Under the pieces are notes generated by a model. The model saw nothing but the letters and a program-made list of their open reading frames with translations, did no database searches and was not told where the DNA came from. 33,146 nt of DNA from an uncultured Porphyromonadaceae bacterium (GTDB lineage: Bacteria > Bacteroidota > Bacteroidia > Bacteroidales > Muribaculaceae). This document shows, one piece after another, positions 18,281 through 25,800 of the stretch. The stretch is from contig CANPMT010000038.1 in the NCBI GenBank assembly GCA_947575235.1, positions 1 to 33,146 on the forward strand. Direction: 5' to 3'. The first letter of the stretch is position 1. Every line of letters starts with the position of its first letter. The position numbers and the translations under genes are program-made.

Positions 18281-18341
18281 ATTTTTCTTATTTTGTTTTA
18301 TCCTTTCTTTTCCTCTCTTCTCCTGTAAATGTATCTATATC

Positions 18342-20366
18342 CTAACCTCCGAACTGCTGCGGATAGAGCAGCAGCAGATTATGCCGCGAGAAGTTGCGGC
18401 CAAGGAATCCGGGGAGATTCTCAAAGTCACCGCTATGCGATATCGAGCCTTTGCGGGCACCTATGATTATGAAAAGGTCCTCCTCTCCGATGTTGGCACT
18501 CTCAAGGATGAAATCGTCCCAGCTGTTGATGGGCCGGTATTCATGACGTATGGCAAATCCCTCATCCGTAAGCACATCGCGGATAAAATCGCCCGTGGTG
18601 GGCGACGCCATGAACACCACCTTGCAGGCAAGCTGCGAGGCAAGGTTGCCGAGCCGCTCCACCCAGGTCTGGAAACCCGTCTCATACTCCGCCTTGTCGG
18701 GCACGAGCACCATAAGGCGGCTCACCGTATCGACCGGCACGAAGCAGCGGGAGATGAAAATCATCCTGTGGGTGGCCTGTATCAGCTGTTCGATGGTGGC
18801 TCCGTAGAAGGTGTCGACAACATTAGAACGGCGGTGCATACCAATCATTATATCGGAGGCACGATTCTGTTTGGCCTCGTTGGTCACTCCGGCCACGACA
18901 TTTATGTCGTAACGCTCTATATCGTTCACCTCGATATCGACAGCCTGGGCTGCCGCCACGGCCGAACGCAAGGCGTTGCGACCCATCTGCACCACCCGGG
19001 CATCGTCGGAATTTCGCACAAAGAGAGCCGTCACGGGGTTCTGGTTGAGACGGTTGCGCATGAGCAGGGCCATCCGCATCAGTCCTTCGGCTGTCACCGG
19101 GTTGGCCACAGCCACCAACTGCCGGGCATATTCGCCCGGTATCCTCTCACCCTCGCTCTTCAGCTCCTCCTCCGTGCGCTCAATCCTGAGGCGTTTGCCG
19201 GCCTCCTGCGTGGTGACTGTTGACACTATGCAGCAGGCAAGTATCATCAATACGGCGCCGTTCATCATATCCTCGTTGAGAAGACCATGCTGGTAACCGA
19301 TCATGGTGGCCGCGATTGTGGCGGCCGCCTTCCCGGAGGTAAGGCCGAACATGATGTTGCGGTCAGTGCTCCCTAAACCGAAGAGCCGGGCTCCGGCATA
19401 GGCCGCGATCCATTTGGAGAACATGGCCACAGCCACCATATTCAGGGCCACCCATCCGACATGCCAGCTCTTGAAGATGACGTGCACGTTTATGAGCATA
19501 CCCACCCCGATCAGGAAATAGGGGATGAAGATGGCGTTGCCGACAAACTTTATGCGCCCCATCAGGCCTGACCGCTCCGGAATGAAGCGGTTGAGTATCA
19601 GTCCGGCGTAGAAGGCGCCAAGGATGGCCTCAAGCCCGATGAGCTGGGCCAGCAGTGAGGCTATGAACACCATAGCGAGCACGTAGATGAACTGGCTCAC
19701 CTGGTCGCTGAAAGTGCGGAAGAAATGTTTTGTGATAAACCGGAATGTGAAACCCACACCCACGGCATACACACCCATAAGACCCAACAACTCAATGATA
19801 TGCACCGGACGGAATCCCTCGTCGGCCGCCTCCACCACCCCTGCCAGGGTGAGCAGGGCCAGCATTACGGCCACAATCGTGGCGCACACGGCAATCACCG
19901 CCGCACGCGCGTTCTGGAGTCCGAACCTGCTTACAATCGGATATGATATCAGTGTATGCGAGGCATACATCGACGCTATCAGCACACAAGTCACCCACGG
20001 GGCATTGAAGGCCAGGCGGGTGCCGAATATGCCGAGCACCATCGGAATGAAGAATGTGAGCAGACCGAACAGAACCCCCTTGTTGAGATTCTTGCGCAGA
20101 TGGAACATATCTATCTCCACGGCGGCAAGAAACATCAGGTAGAGTATACCCACCTGGCCGAATATCTCGAAACTGGCGTCGCGGGCAAGGAGGTTGAATC
20201 CGTAGGGCCCCACAATAACACCGGCTAAAATCAGACCCACGATGTGCGGAATCCTCAACCGCTTGAACACAATCGGGCAGATGAGGATTATCAGCAACAC
20301 TAACAGGAAGATAGCCACCGGTTGTGTCAGCGGGAAGGTCACTATTGAGAGAAGTTGGTTTATCAT
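18342..20366 (-). CDS. CPA2-family cation:proton antiporter with C-terminal Usp-like region
   Basis: The 674-aa protein has about 12 hydrophobic segments in residues 1-390. They include KRLRIPHIVGLILAGVIVGP, GILYLMFLAAVEIDM, ASHTLISYPIVSRFGLQN and GLEAILGAFYAGLILNRFIP, all standard CPA2 antiporter elements. The cytoplasmic half, about 410-674, contains two repeats of the universal-stress-protein kind (RQLVAVANPVTAEGLMRMAL...NPVTALFVRN; DIMIGMHRRS...). That gives a fusion of exchanger and putative nucleotide-binding regulator found across Bacteroidota. The probable activity is Na+ or K+ exchange for protons. The start overlaps the TatD stop by 4 bases (ATGA), so translation is likely coupled. 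It is unrelated at the C-terminus to the antiporter at 15290, which uses TrkA-C domains instead. Confidence 0.93.
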   Translation of the reverse strand: MINQLLSIVTFPLTQPVAIFLLVLLIILICPIVFKRLRIPHIVGLILAGVIVGPYGFNLLARDASFEIFGQVGILYLMFLAAVEIDMFHLRKNLNKGVLFGLLTFFIPMVLGIFGTRLAFNAPWVTCVLIASMYASHTLISYPIVSRFGLQNARAAVIAVCATIVAVMLALLTLAGVVEAADEGFRPVHIIELLGLMGVYAVGVGFTFRFITKHFFRTFSDQVSQFIYVLAMVFIASLLAQLIGLEAILGAFYAGLILNRFIPERSGLMGRIKFVGNAIFIPYFLIGVGMLINVHVIFKSWHVGWVALNMVAVAMFSKWIAAYAGARLFGLGSTDRNIMFGLTSGKAAATIAATMIGYQHGLLNEDMMNGAVLMILACCIVSTVTTQEAGKRLRIERTEEELKSEGERIPGEYARQLVAVANPVTAEGLMRMALLMRNRLNQNPVTALFVRNSDDARVVQMGRNALRSAVAAAQAVDIEVNDIERYDINVVAGVTNEAKQNRASDIMIGMHRRSNVVDTFYGATIEQLIQATHRMIFISRCFVPVDTVSRLMVLVPDKAEYETGFQTWVERLGNLASQLACKVVFMASPTTGDFIRDVLTDEGFAIRHEYRPINSWDDFILESANIGEEDLFIIIGARKGSISHSGDFENLPGFLGRNFSRHNLLLLYPQQFGG

Positions 20367-21127
20367 AAGTTGAAAATGCCTCGTGCGTTGGCATCGGTAA
20401 GAGCCTCTACCTCACTTACCTGACGACCGAGCACCTCAGCCACCTTGGCACAGGTGTGGGTGACGAATGCGGGTTCGTTGCGCTTCCCCCGGTGAGGCAC
20501 GGGGGCGAGATACGGGGCATCCGTCTCAAGAAGAATCCGGTCTGCTCCGATCAGAGGTATGGCCTCGCGCAAGGGGCGGGCGTTCTTGAAGGTCACCACT
20601 CCGTTTATCCCGAACATAGGGTCGCATACACGGCGTATGCGCTCCACATCCTCGGGCGAACCGGTGAAACTGTGGAAAATCAACCGGGTGTCGGGCTTTA
20701 CCTCCGATATCGCCGCGAGAGTCTCGTCGAGACCCTCACGGCAATGTATTATCACAGGCAGACCCATACCTCCGGCTATCCTGAGCTGGCGTTTGAAGCA
20801 TTCTATCTGCGAGGCGCGGTAAGTCCGGTCCCAGTAGAGGTCGATACCTACCTCACCCACTGCCACGAAGCCCCCCTGGAGAAGGAGAGTCTCCATACGG
20901 TCGACAATCTCCTGCCAGTTCTCCCCCACCTCGGTGGGATGCAGCCCCATGGCCACGGATGTCACCTCCGGATAACGCTCATGAAGACTCATCATCGGGA
21001 GAATCGACGACTCATCCACGTTGGGCAACACCATATGTGTCACCCCCGCGGCGAGAGCCCTCTCCACGGCCTCTGAACCACCGTCGGCAAACTCCTCAAG
21101 ATAGGGATGTGTGTGGGTATCTATCAC
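20363..21127 (-). CDS. tatD: TatD-family metal-dependent hydrolase/DNase
   Basis: The 254-aa protein has the TIM-barrel amidohydrolase metal ligands in the expected order: His5 and His7 in MIDTHTHPYL, Glu in VAVGEVGIDLYWD, His in PVIIHCREG, His in LIFHSFTG and Asp in LLETDAPYLAP. TatD proteins are 3'-5' nucleases acting on damaged or apoptotic-type DNA, and some are D-aminoacyl-tRNA-related. The length is standard. Its start overlaps the prenyl synthase stop by 4 bases, and its stop overlaps the antiporter start by 4 bases. It is therefore in the middle of a tightly coupled operon without a clear functional link among the products. Confidence 0.95.
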   Translation of the reverse strand: MIDTHTHPYLEEFADGGSEAVERALAAGVTHMVLPNVDESSILPMMSLHERYPEVTSVAMGLHPTEVGENWQEIVDRMETLLLQGGFVAVGEVGIDLYWDRTYRASQIECFKRQLRIAGGMGLPVIIHCREGLDETLAAISEVKPDTRLIFHSFTGSPEDVERIRRVCDPMFGINGVVTFKNARPLREAIPLIGADRILLETDAPYLAPVPHRGKRNEPAFVTHTCAKVAEVLGRQVSEVEALTDANARGIFNL

Positions 21128-22092
21128 TTCTTACGTCCGATAAGTTTCTCAGCCAATTTGCGGAACACCTCTTTCTTCTCCTCAGAGAGTGAAGTGGCGT
21201 TGAGAGCCTTCAGGGCTTTCGATGAATAGTGGCCTACAGCCTTCTTCGCCTTCTCGCTCACGCCGCTCTTCTCGTATAGACGTGTCACAGCCTTGATTTT
21301 CATATCGGTAGCTGGCATCTGGAAGGCCACTTTGAGAGCCTCAGCGTTCTGTCCACCCTCTTCCATGGCTGCCACGTAGAGATAGGTCTTCTTCCCGTTG
21401 AGGATATCGCCGCCGATCGGTTTGCCGAAGGTTGTGGCATCGCCGAAGGTATCGAGCCAGTCATCCTGGATCTGGAATGCCAGACCTGTCATGACTCCAT
21501 ACTCATACATAAGACGCGCATCCTCCTCGGAGGCACCGCCGATAATGGCGCCGATCTTCACAGCCGCTCCGAGAAGCGATCCGGTCTTACCCTCGATCAT
21601 CTCAAGATAATCGGAGGTTGTCACAGCGTCAGAGTGCTCGAAGTCCATGTCAAGTCGCTGACCCTCATAAACATCGAGAGCCATCTCATTGAAAGTGTCG
21701 AGCACCGGGCGCAGCATCGAGCCCTCAACCTCCGACACATATTTGGTGGCCAGTGTCAGCATGGTATCGCCGGAAAGGATGGCGGTGTTGGCGTCATACT
21801 TCTTGTGTACGGTGGGACGTCCGCGGCGCACGTCGGAATTATCCATCACGTCGTCATGAAGCAGGGTGAAGTTGTGGAAAGTCTCTATTCCCACAGCCGG
21901 ACGCAAAGCCTCTGCGGCACGGCCTCCGAAGGCGTCGGCCCCCATGAGCACGAGCACCGGACGGATGCGCTTCCCTCCCGCCGACAGAGCATACTCAATC
22001 GGCTGATAGAGAGTGGATACCTTCCCCTCGGGGAAGGCGAGTGAGCGGAGCGAGGTCTCGACATCCGCTGAATATTCTGCTATTGTTTTCAT
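21124..22092 (-). CDS. Trans-isoprenyl diphosphate synthase (FPP/GGPP-type)
   Basis: The 322-aa protein has the two Asp-rich motifs of the family: the first as Asp80-Asp-Val-Met-Asp84 in LLHDDVMDNSDVRRGRPTVH, the second as Asp210-Asp-Trp-Leu-Asp214 in AFQIQDDWLD. It also has GGKRIRP (residues 39-45), which binds isopentenyl diphosphate. The first motif lacks the two-residue insertion of classical bacterial IspA. Phe75, five residues before it, should limit chain length. A short product (C15-C20) feeding undecaprenyl or menaquinone synthesis is therefore likely. It overlaps tatD by 4 bases and follows the lipoprotein gene by 24 bases. Confidence 0.95.
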   Translation of the reverse strand: MKTIAEYSADVETSLRSLAFPEGKVSTLYQPIEYALSAGGKRIRPVLVLMGADAFGGRAAEALRPAVGIETFHNFTLLHDDVMDNSDVRRGRPTVHKKYDANTAILSGDTMLTLATKYVSEVEGSMLRPVLDTFNEMALDVYEGQRLDMDFEHSDAVTTSDYLEMIEGKTGSLLGAAVKIGAIIGGASEEDARLMYEYGVMTGLAFQIQDDWLDTFGDATTFGKPIGGDILNGKKTYLYVAAMEEGGQNAEALKVAFQMPATDMKIKAVTRLYEKSGVSEKAKKAVGHYSSKALKALNATSLSEEKKEVFRKLAEKLIGRKK

Positions 22093-22116
22093 AAATATCA
22101 GTTAGCTATAAGGAAC

Positions 22117-22713
22117 TCAATAATCTATAAATGAATTGTATATATTCTCCGGTAAATCCTTCCCGTGGTCGGTGCGCAGCACCGTCTTGAACCCCTTCAT
22201 GAAGCGCACATACGTGTCGGAGTCGTTGGCACACGCGCTCCTGAAGGCCTCGATCTCGCGGCGCACATCCTCGGCGGTCATCTTGTTGTCGCGGATATGG
22301 CTCACGTATTCAAGGCCGAGCTGATACCCCAGACGGTTAGGGTCGCTCTCGCCGGCCATTACATATATCCGCATCTTATCCTCCAGAGGGAGGTTGGCGG
22401 AATAGGTGTCGAACTCCCGGCTGAACACTATCAGCGACGAATCGTTGTAATGCTCATAGGCATAGGCGGCCGCCATGGCGAGGGTGTCAATGCGCATTCC
22501 GAGCCGTTCGCGGCCTAACGCCGCGTCACAGATGAAGCGGGCCACGGAGTCGGGCTCGACATTGTTCATCATATAAGCCACCTTGGCGGCATCGTCAAGG
22601 GAGTTGAAATCAGCCGGCAGCTGATCCTGCGCGGCTTCCGCTTTTCCGCTGCATCCGGGGAGTGCCATCAGGCACATAGCCGCCAGCGATGCAGCCCCAA
22701 TCAGTTTTTTCAT
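22117..22713 (-). CDS. Lipoprotein of unknown function
   Basis: I place the start at the ATG at 22713, giving 198 aa, because it yields a clean lipoprotein signal (MKKLIGAASLAAMCLMALPGC, Cys21 in LPGC). A longer frame upstream to 22776 would add 21 residues without signal character. The mature protein is mainly helical and acidic (SLDDAAKVAYMMNNVEPDSVARFI, GYQLGLEYVSHIRDNKMTAEDV, SDTYVRFMKGFKTVLR). No motif is recognised. It is the first gene of the prenyl synthase-TatD-antiporter operon and is divergent from tRNA-Ser. Confidence 0.78.
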   Translation of the reverse strand: MKKLIGAASLAAMCLMALPGCSGKAEAAQDQLPADFNSLDDAAKVAYMMNNVEPDSVARFICDAALGRERLGMRIDTLAMAAAYAYEHYNDSSLIVFSREFDTYSANLPLEDKMRIYVMAGESDPNRLGYQLGLEYVSHIRDNKMTAEDVRREIEAFRSACANDSDTYVRFMKGFKTVLRTDHGKDLPENIYNSFIDY

Positions 22714-22828
22714 CGCATTATCTCTGCTTATGGGCCTGCGCCAAACCTTCTGTGACACAATGGGAATACCTTGCACACACTACCGGTTTCCCACACTGGA
22801 GATATGGGACGGGCCACGAAATTTTGCA

Positions 22829-22836
22829 CAAAATTA
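22829..22836 (-). promoter_or_regulatory. Possible -7 element of the lipoprotein/prenyl-synthase operon
   Basis: TAATTTTG on the minus strand fits TAnnTTTG, about 115 bases before the start at 22713. No -33 TTTG is present at 18-21 bases, so this is a weak call. Confidence 0.35.
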
Positions 22837-22857
22837 CAAAAAAATCGCATAAAGTTA

Positions 22858-22887
22858 TTGTCAAATGAAATAAAAGCGTTAACTTCG
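22858..22887 (+). promoter_or_regulatory. Promoter of tRNA-Ser
   Basis: TTG (22858-22860), a 19-base spacer and TAACTTCG (22880-22887) fit the Bacteroidales pattern with one mismatch in the -7 box. They lie 26 bases before the tRNA 5' end. Confidence 0.5.
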
Positions 22888-22913
22888 CGGTGTGAAACAG
22901 TAAAAACTGTTCT

Positions 22914-23001
22914 GGAGTGATGCTCGAGTGGCTGAAGAGGCACGCCTGGAAAGCGTGTATACGCCAAAAGCGTATCCCGAGTTCGAATCTCGGTCACTCC
23001 G
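22914..23001 (+). tRNA. tRNA-Ser(GGA)
   Basis: The acceptor stem pairs GGAGTGA (22914-22920) with TCACTCC (22994-23000), and the discriminator base is G. The anticodon stem CACGC/GCGTG encloses loop CTGGAAA, giving anticodon GGA, which reads UCC and UCU. A long variable arm (TACGC/GCGTA) marks a class II serine tRNA. The T arm is CCGAG-TTCGAAT-CTCGG. CCA is not encoded. Its 3' side borders the accessory region. Confidence 0.97.
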
Positions 23002-23013
23002 CCTGATAGACGA

Positions 23014-23045
23014 ATCCCGCAAGCCTCATGCCTGCGGGATTTCTT
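23014..23045 (+). terminator. Terminator of tRNA-Ser
   Basis: ATCCCGCA (23014-23021) pairs with TGCGGGAT (23033-23040), followed by TTCTT. It ends only 5 bases before the start chosen for the next gene, so that gene needs a promoter elsewhere or depends on read-through. Confidence 0.72.
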
Positions 23046-23050
23046 TGTAT

Positions 23051-24199
23051 ATGACACCTGATTATATGAAACTGAAACTTGAGGAACTCAACAGAAGATA
23101 CTGGGAGACGTACACCGCAAAATCATCTGCATTCTATAAGGAGAAGATGGCCGAACTGGTGGCCGACGGGAATGGCTGCTGCGAGGAGGAGGCAGCACGG
23201 GTGCTGAGAGGCGACCTGCACGGCCACCCTACCCGCAACCACTGGATGTATCGTCTCGCGCCACTCGACGTGCCTGGGAATCCCGACATGCACTATGAAT
23301 TCCTCATTGAGTATGACGTGATGGAGCCTCATGTGGGCATATATTTCGGCTGCAAGTGCATCTCCCGGCCGGGGTCAGACCATGAGGCTGCCATACGCAT
23401 AGCCAACGGGCATTGGCAGGAACTCTCCCCCATTGTCACCACCCTGCTCAACAACATATTTATCGACATCGACTTCACCTATCGCTTCAAGATTACCAAC
23501 AATGCCGAGAACCACACTTTCTGGCCCTTCTGGATAACTCTTTATGAGGATGAGGATATACGGTTGGTGGCTGTGGAGGCATTGAGGAAGATCAGACATA
23601 TCTATGAATGTTTTCTCGCAGGGGAGACGTTGCAACCTGTGCGACTCATAACCAAGCCGAAGAGTGTGCGCACCCGTTTTACTGAGGTGGCCTACCGGCA
23701 GCTACTTTCGGAATGGGATCATATGTTTGGCAACGCGGGAGTGAAATTAGAGAAGATGCCCTCGGACGTGTTTGAAAGTATCCTGAGCCGCGCCATCGAA
23801 GCCGGCTGGTTCATCCCGGACACACTTTATGGCAACCCGTCGCGCGCCTACCGCTTCGCAGGACCTCCCGCAAGTGGTGAGGCGTCTGCTGATAACTGCT
23901 CCGCTGAGAGTGGTTATGGCAAGAGACCGGAAGCAGAGAAGATGCACCAGTATTATTTTCCCAAGCTGATGGAAGCGATTCGTAACTACATTGAGCAGGA
24001 GGCCTTAAGCCAGACTGACCGTCAGCTCTACGAATCAGAGGGGAAACACGGCAACATCCCCTGGCGTGCCATCACCAACATCTTCCTGAAAAACGACGGC
24101 ACCATCTACGAGGAGAGCAACCTCCGCAACAGCATCCGCTCCACCAAAGCCAAAGCCGGTCCCGACTGGCCCACCCTCCTCCGCCAGCTATTTAACTGA
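23051..24199 (+). CDS. Unrecognised 382-aa protein
   Basis: The frame is open from inside the tRNA gene, but the first sensible start is the ATG at 23051 (MTPDYMKLKLEELNRRYW); the ATG at 23066 is an alternative. No signal peptide or transmembrane segment is seen, so the protein is probably cytoplasmic. The N-terminal 230 residues include HYEFLIEYDVMEPHVGIYFG and FWPFWITLYEDEDIRLVAVE. The C-terminal part after a polar linker at about 270-300 contains YYFPKLMEAIRNYIEQEALS and GNIPWRAITNIFLKNDGTIY, ending in a Lys/Arg-rich segment with a possible DNA-binding look. I recognise no family. It stands right after tRNA-Ser and has core-like GC, unlike the AT-rich genes that follow. Its 3' end overlaps the convergent DUF2442 gene by 8 bases. 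Confidence 0.75.
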   Translation: MTPDYMKLKLEELNRRYWETYTAKSSAFYKEKMAELVADGNGCCEEEAARVLRGDLHGHPTRNHWMYRLAPLDVPGNPDMHYEFLIEYDVMEPHVGIYFGCKCISRPGSDHEAAIRIANGHWQELSPIVTTLLNNIFIDIDFTYRFKITNNAENHTFWPFWITLYEDEDIRLVAVEALRKIRHIYECFLAGETLQPVRLITKPKSVRTRFTEVAYRQLLSEWDHMFGNAGVKLEKMPSDVFESILSRAIEAGWFIPDTLYGNPSRAYRFAGPPASGEASADNCSAESGYGKRPEAEKMHQYYFPKLMEAIRNYIEQEALSQTDRQLYESEGKHGNIPWRAITNIFLKNDGTIYEESNLRNSIRSTKAKAGPDWPTLLRQLFN

Positions 24200-24614
24200 C
24201 AGCCAATGAGAGTTCAGAACTCATAGACCGTATACCGTTCTTTATAGCGGCCAATGTCTCCTCTTTTGGTTGCCATATGCCATAGATAAATCTATCCAGA
24301 ACGGCTTTTGGCATACCGATGAATTTGGCCACCTCGCCTATATTCAGCCAGGGGCATCGTCTGAATATCCTTGAAACCTCATTGTCAAAATTGGGTTCCT
24401 GTTCTTCCAAAAAAGATTCCACAGATAAATCCTCGTCAAGACGTTGCCAGCGAACATACTCTCCATTTCCCCAGATATAAAACTTCTGACGTTCCACATC
24501 ATTGGCATCCTTCAATACGGGAAATGCTTCAAGAGGTCGACTGAATTCTTTACCTGTTATAGATTTCATATAGATGCGGTCATTATCAAACCATATTTCC
24601 TGTATCTTCTCCAT
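24192..24614 (-). CDS. DUF2442-domain protein with C-terminal helix-turn-helix-like segment
   Basis: The 140-aa protein has the DUF2442 pattern in its first 75 residues: EIWFDNDRIYMKSITGKEFS, then RPLEAFPVLKDANDVERQKF and WGNGEYVRWQRLDEDLSVES. Such small proteins often sit in toxin-antitoxin-like pairs. Residues about 90-135 (WLNIGEVAKFIGMPKAVLDR, then FIYGIWQPKEETLAAI) resemble an XRE/HTH segment, so binding to DNA at its own promoter is plausible. It lies 2 bases after a 27-codon frame and downstream of the MNT gene on the same strand, consistent with one operon. The stop overlaps the convergent upstream gene. Confidence 0.8.
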   Translation of the reverse strand: MEKIQEIWFDNDRIYMKSITGKEFSRPLEAFPVLKDANDVERQKFYIWGNGEYVRWQRLDEDLSVESFLEEQEPNFDNEVSRIFRRCPWLNIGEVAKFIGMPKAVLDRFIYGIWQPKEETLAAIKNGIRSMSSELSLAVS

Positions 24615-24616
24615 AG

Positions 24617-24700
24617 TTATTTTTTAAAAGAGTTATTTTTATTCCATACTTCAATGATTTCTTCACTAAAATTACTCACAAGTGCAAGTATTTTCTTCAT
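24617..24700 (-). CDS. Possible 27-aa peptide between hepT remnant and DUF2442 gene
   Basis: ATG at 24700-24698 overlaps the TGA of the hepT remnant and reads MKKILALVSNFSEEIIEVWN KNNSFKK before TAA at 24619-24617. It ends 2 bases before the DUF2442 start, so the spacing is operon-like. It may be a shifted leftover of hepT or a coupling peptide; I cannot tell which. Confidence 0.3.
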   Translation of the reverse strand: MKKILALVSNFSEEIIEVWNKNNSFKK

Positions 24701-24747
24701 TTTACCAATATATCCATCAATCTTTTAAGAACCTTTCTGTTATCCAT
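24697..24747 (-). pseudogene. hepT remnant (start only)
   Basis: Frame MDNRKVLKRLMDILVK then TGA. The first 14 residues match the start of the longer HepT-like fragment at 32295 (MDNIKVLKRLMDIL), apart from one position. The ATG overlaps the MNT stop (TATGGATAA), the normal layout of an MNT/HEPN pair. About 100 residues with the HEPN catalytic RxxxxH motif are missing. Confidence 0.65.
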
Positions 24748-25045
24748 AAATCAATTGCTTGGTTCTGTCAACCTCAGTTCTAAAATAGGGATTCTTAATG
24801 GCATCATCGCATACCAAGTCGATTTTTCGACCTAACAGTCTTTCCAATTCAAATTGTAAATCGAAAAAATTATCTGCATACTCTTCCACTGAGATTTCAT
24901 TTTTATTAAACTTCACAAGAAAATCAACATCACTTTCTTTATGAAAACGGGGTGTCAGTATAGACCCGAATACATAAAGTGATTTCACCTTGTAACTCTT
25001 ACAAAGATCAACCACCTTCTGTAAGTTCTTTTCTATCAAATTCAT
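24740..25045 (-). CDS. MNT-type minimal nucleotidyltransferase (MntA-like antitoxin)
   Basis: The 101-aa protein has the polymerase-beta nucleotidyltransferase core. The Gly27-Ser28 pair is in YVFGSILTPRF, the Asp39-x-Asp41 metal site in ESDVDFLVKFN, and a third acidic residue (Asp76) in GRKIDLVCDD. In MntA-HepT systems the MNT protein AMPylates and neutralises the HEPN ribonuclease HepT. Here the catalytic residues look intact, but the overlapping hepT gene is reduced to 16 codons. The antitoxin is therefore an orphan, unless another HEPN partner exists. A truncated hepT with the same start lies at 32014-32295. Confidence 0.9.
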   Translation of the reverse strand: MNLIEKNLQKVVDLCKSYKVKSLYVFGSILTPRFHKESDVDFLVKFNKNEISVEEYADNFFDLQFELERLLGRKIDLVCDDAIKNPYFRTEVDRTKQLIYG

Positions 25046-25362
25046 TTGGTGCCGGATTTATTGGTTCTCTTTCTATATAACATCCTAAACTTCAAAAAAT
25101 TATATTCTTAACTACAAAGTTTAGTACTTCCTTCCGTACCACCCTACTCAATACCCTACCTCCTATGTCACAAAAAAGTATTGCCAGAAACCGGCACATC
25201 TATCTCAAAAAATAGTTTTACGTAAAACAAAATTTCCAGTTCGGAATCCTAATTTTGCATTTGGATAATCGAAGCAGACATTCTCCGCATCGAAAACCAT
25301 GCTGAAACTGCCTGATGAAATTGACCTTAACTCAACCACAAAAACTAACCACATAATAAGGA
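25046..25362. other. AT-rich divergent intergenic region
   Basis: This separates the minus-strand MNT gene from the plus-strand four-gene cluster. TAATTTTG at 25250-25257 (+) fits the TAnnTTTG -7 element, 105 bases before the 25363 start, although a clear -33 element is lacking. I see no gene-like frame and no long inverted repeat. Confidence 0.45.
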
Positions 25363-25767
25363 ATGGATAATGTAATTGTAAAACAAACAGTAAAAGGGCT
25401 ACAAAAGATTGATAGAATTTATCAATCTTCACCATCTGCCCAGATGCTTGTAAATCATGCACCAATAATTCTACATGAATTCAGACAACTGCAGGCTCTT
25501 GGAATGCAGTATCAGCATGAACTGACAAAATTGCGAGAAGAACGTGCTGACAGACTAATATACCTACGGGAAATCGTTCCCGGAATACAACAAAACCTCA
25601 ATCAGATTTTGGAGACCATCATAAGTCTACAAAAATCAGTACGAGATTGGCATGGGAAGGACTCCACAGATTCAAACATTCGACTCATAATTGATCATAC
25701 TAATAGACAGATTAATCAAAATATAGAGTTATTTCAGAATCTTACCTTCCAATTACTAAACGCATAA
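25363..25767 (+). CDS. Unrecognised coiled-coil protein
   Basis: The 134-aa protein has no signal peptide and no membrane segment. Nearly the whole length is helical: IILHEFRQLQALGMQYQHEL, REERADRLIYLREIVPGIQQ, NLNQILETIISLQKSVRDWH and a Gln/Asn-rich end. It probably forms a coiled coil. The start at 25363 follows an AT-rich run ending ataataaggaatgg, with aagga as a reasonable ribosome site. It is the first gene of a plus-strand cluster (33 bases before the 536-aa membrane protein), and I assume the two act together. No family recognised. Confidence 0.75.
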   Translation: MDNVIVKQTVKGLQKIDRIYQSSPSAQMLVNHAPIILHEFRQLQALGMQYQHELTKLREERADRLIYLREIVPGIQQNLNQILETIISLQKSVRDWHGKDSTDSNIRLIIDHTNRQINQNIELFQNLTFQLLNA

Positions 25768-25800
25768 CTATTCTCAAACAAAACACTAACAAGATTACAC

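Noticed and set aside
18144-19223. Plus-strand frame of 359 codons opposite the Usp-half antiporter
   Set aside because: It is a His/Gly/Arg-rich shadow of the antiporter gene, which has clear membrane and family motifs in the other direction.
22928-23050. Upstream extension of the 23051 gene into the tRNA
   Set aside because: The extra 41 codons would lie inside tRNA-Ser and its terminator hairpin. The ATG at 23051 is the first start outside them.
22728-23057. Minus-strand open frame of 109 codons across the tRNA-Ser gene
   Set aside because: It is the antisense of the tRNA and its flanks; part of it (EIRTRDTLLAYTRFPGVPLQ) is the familiar spurious peptide from tRNA-Ser complements.
24192-25045. 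Complete, functional MNT/HEPN toxin-antitoxin module
   Set aside because: The HEPN partner is reduced to 16 codons here and truncated before its RxxxxH motif at 32014-32295, so no full toxin is encoded in the window.
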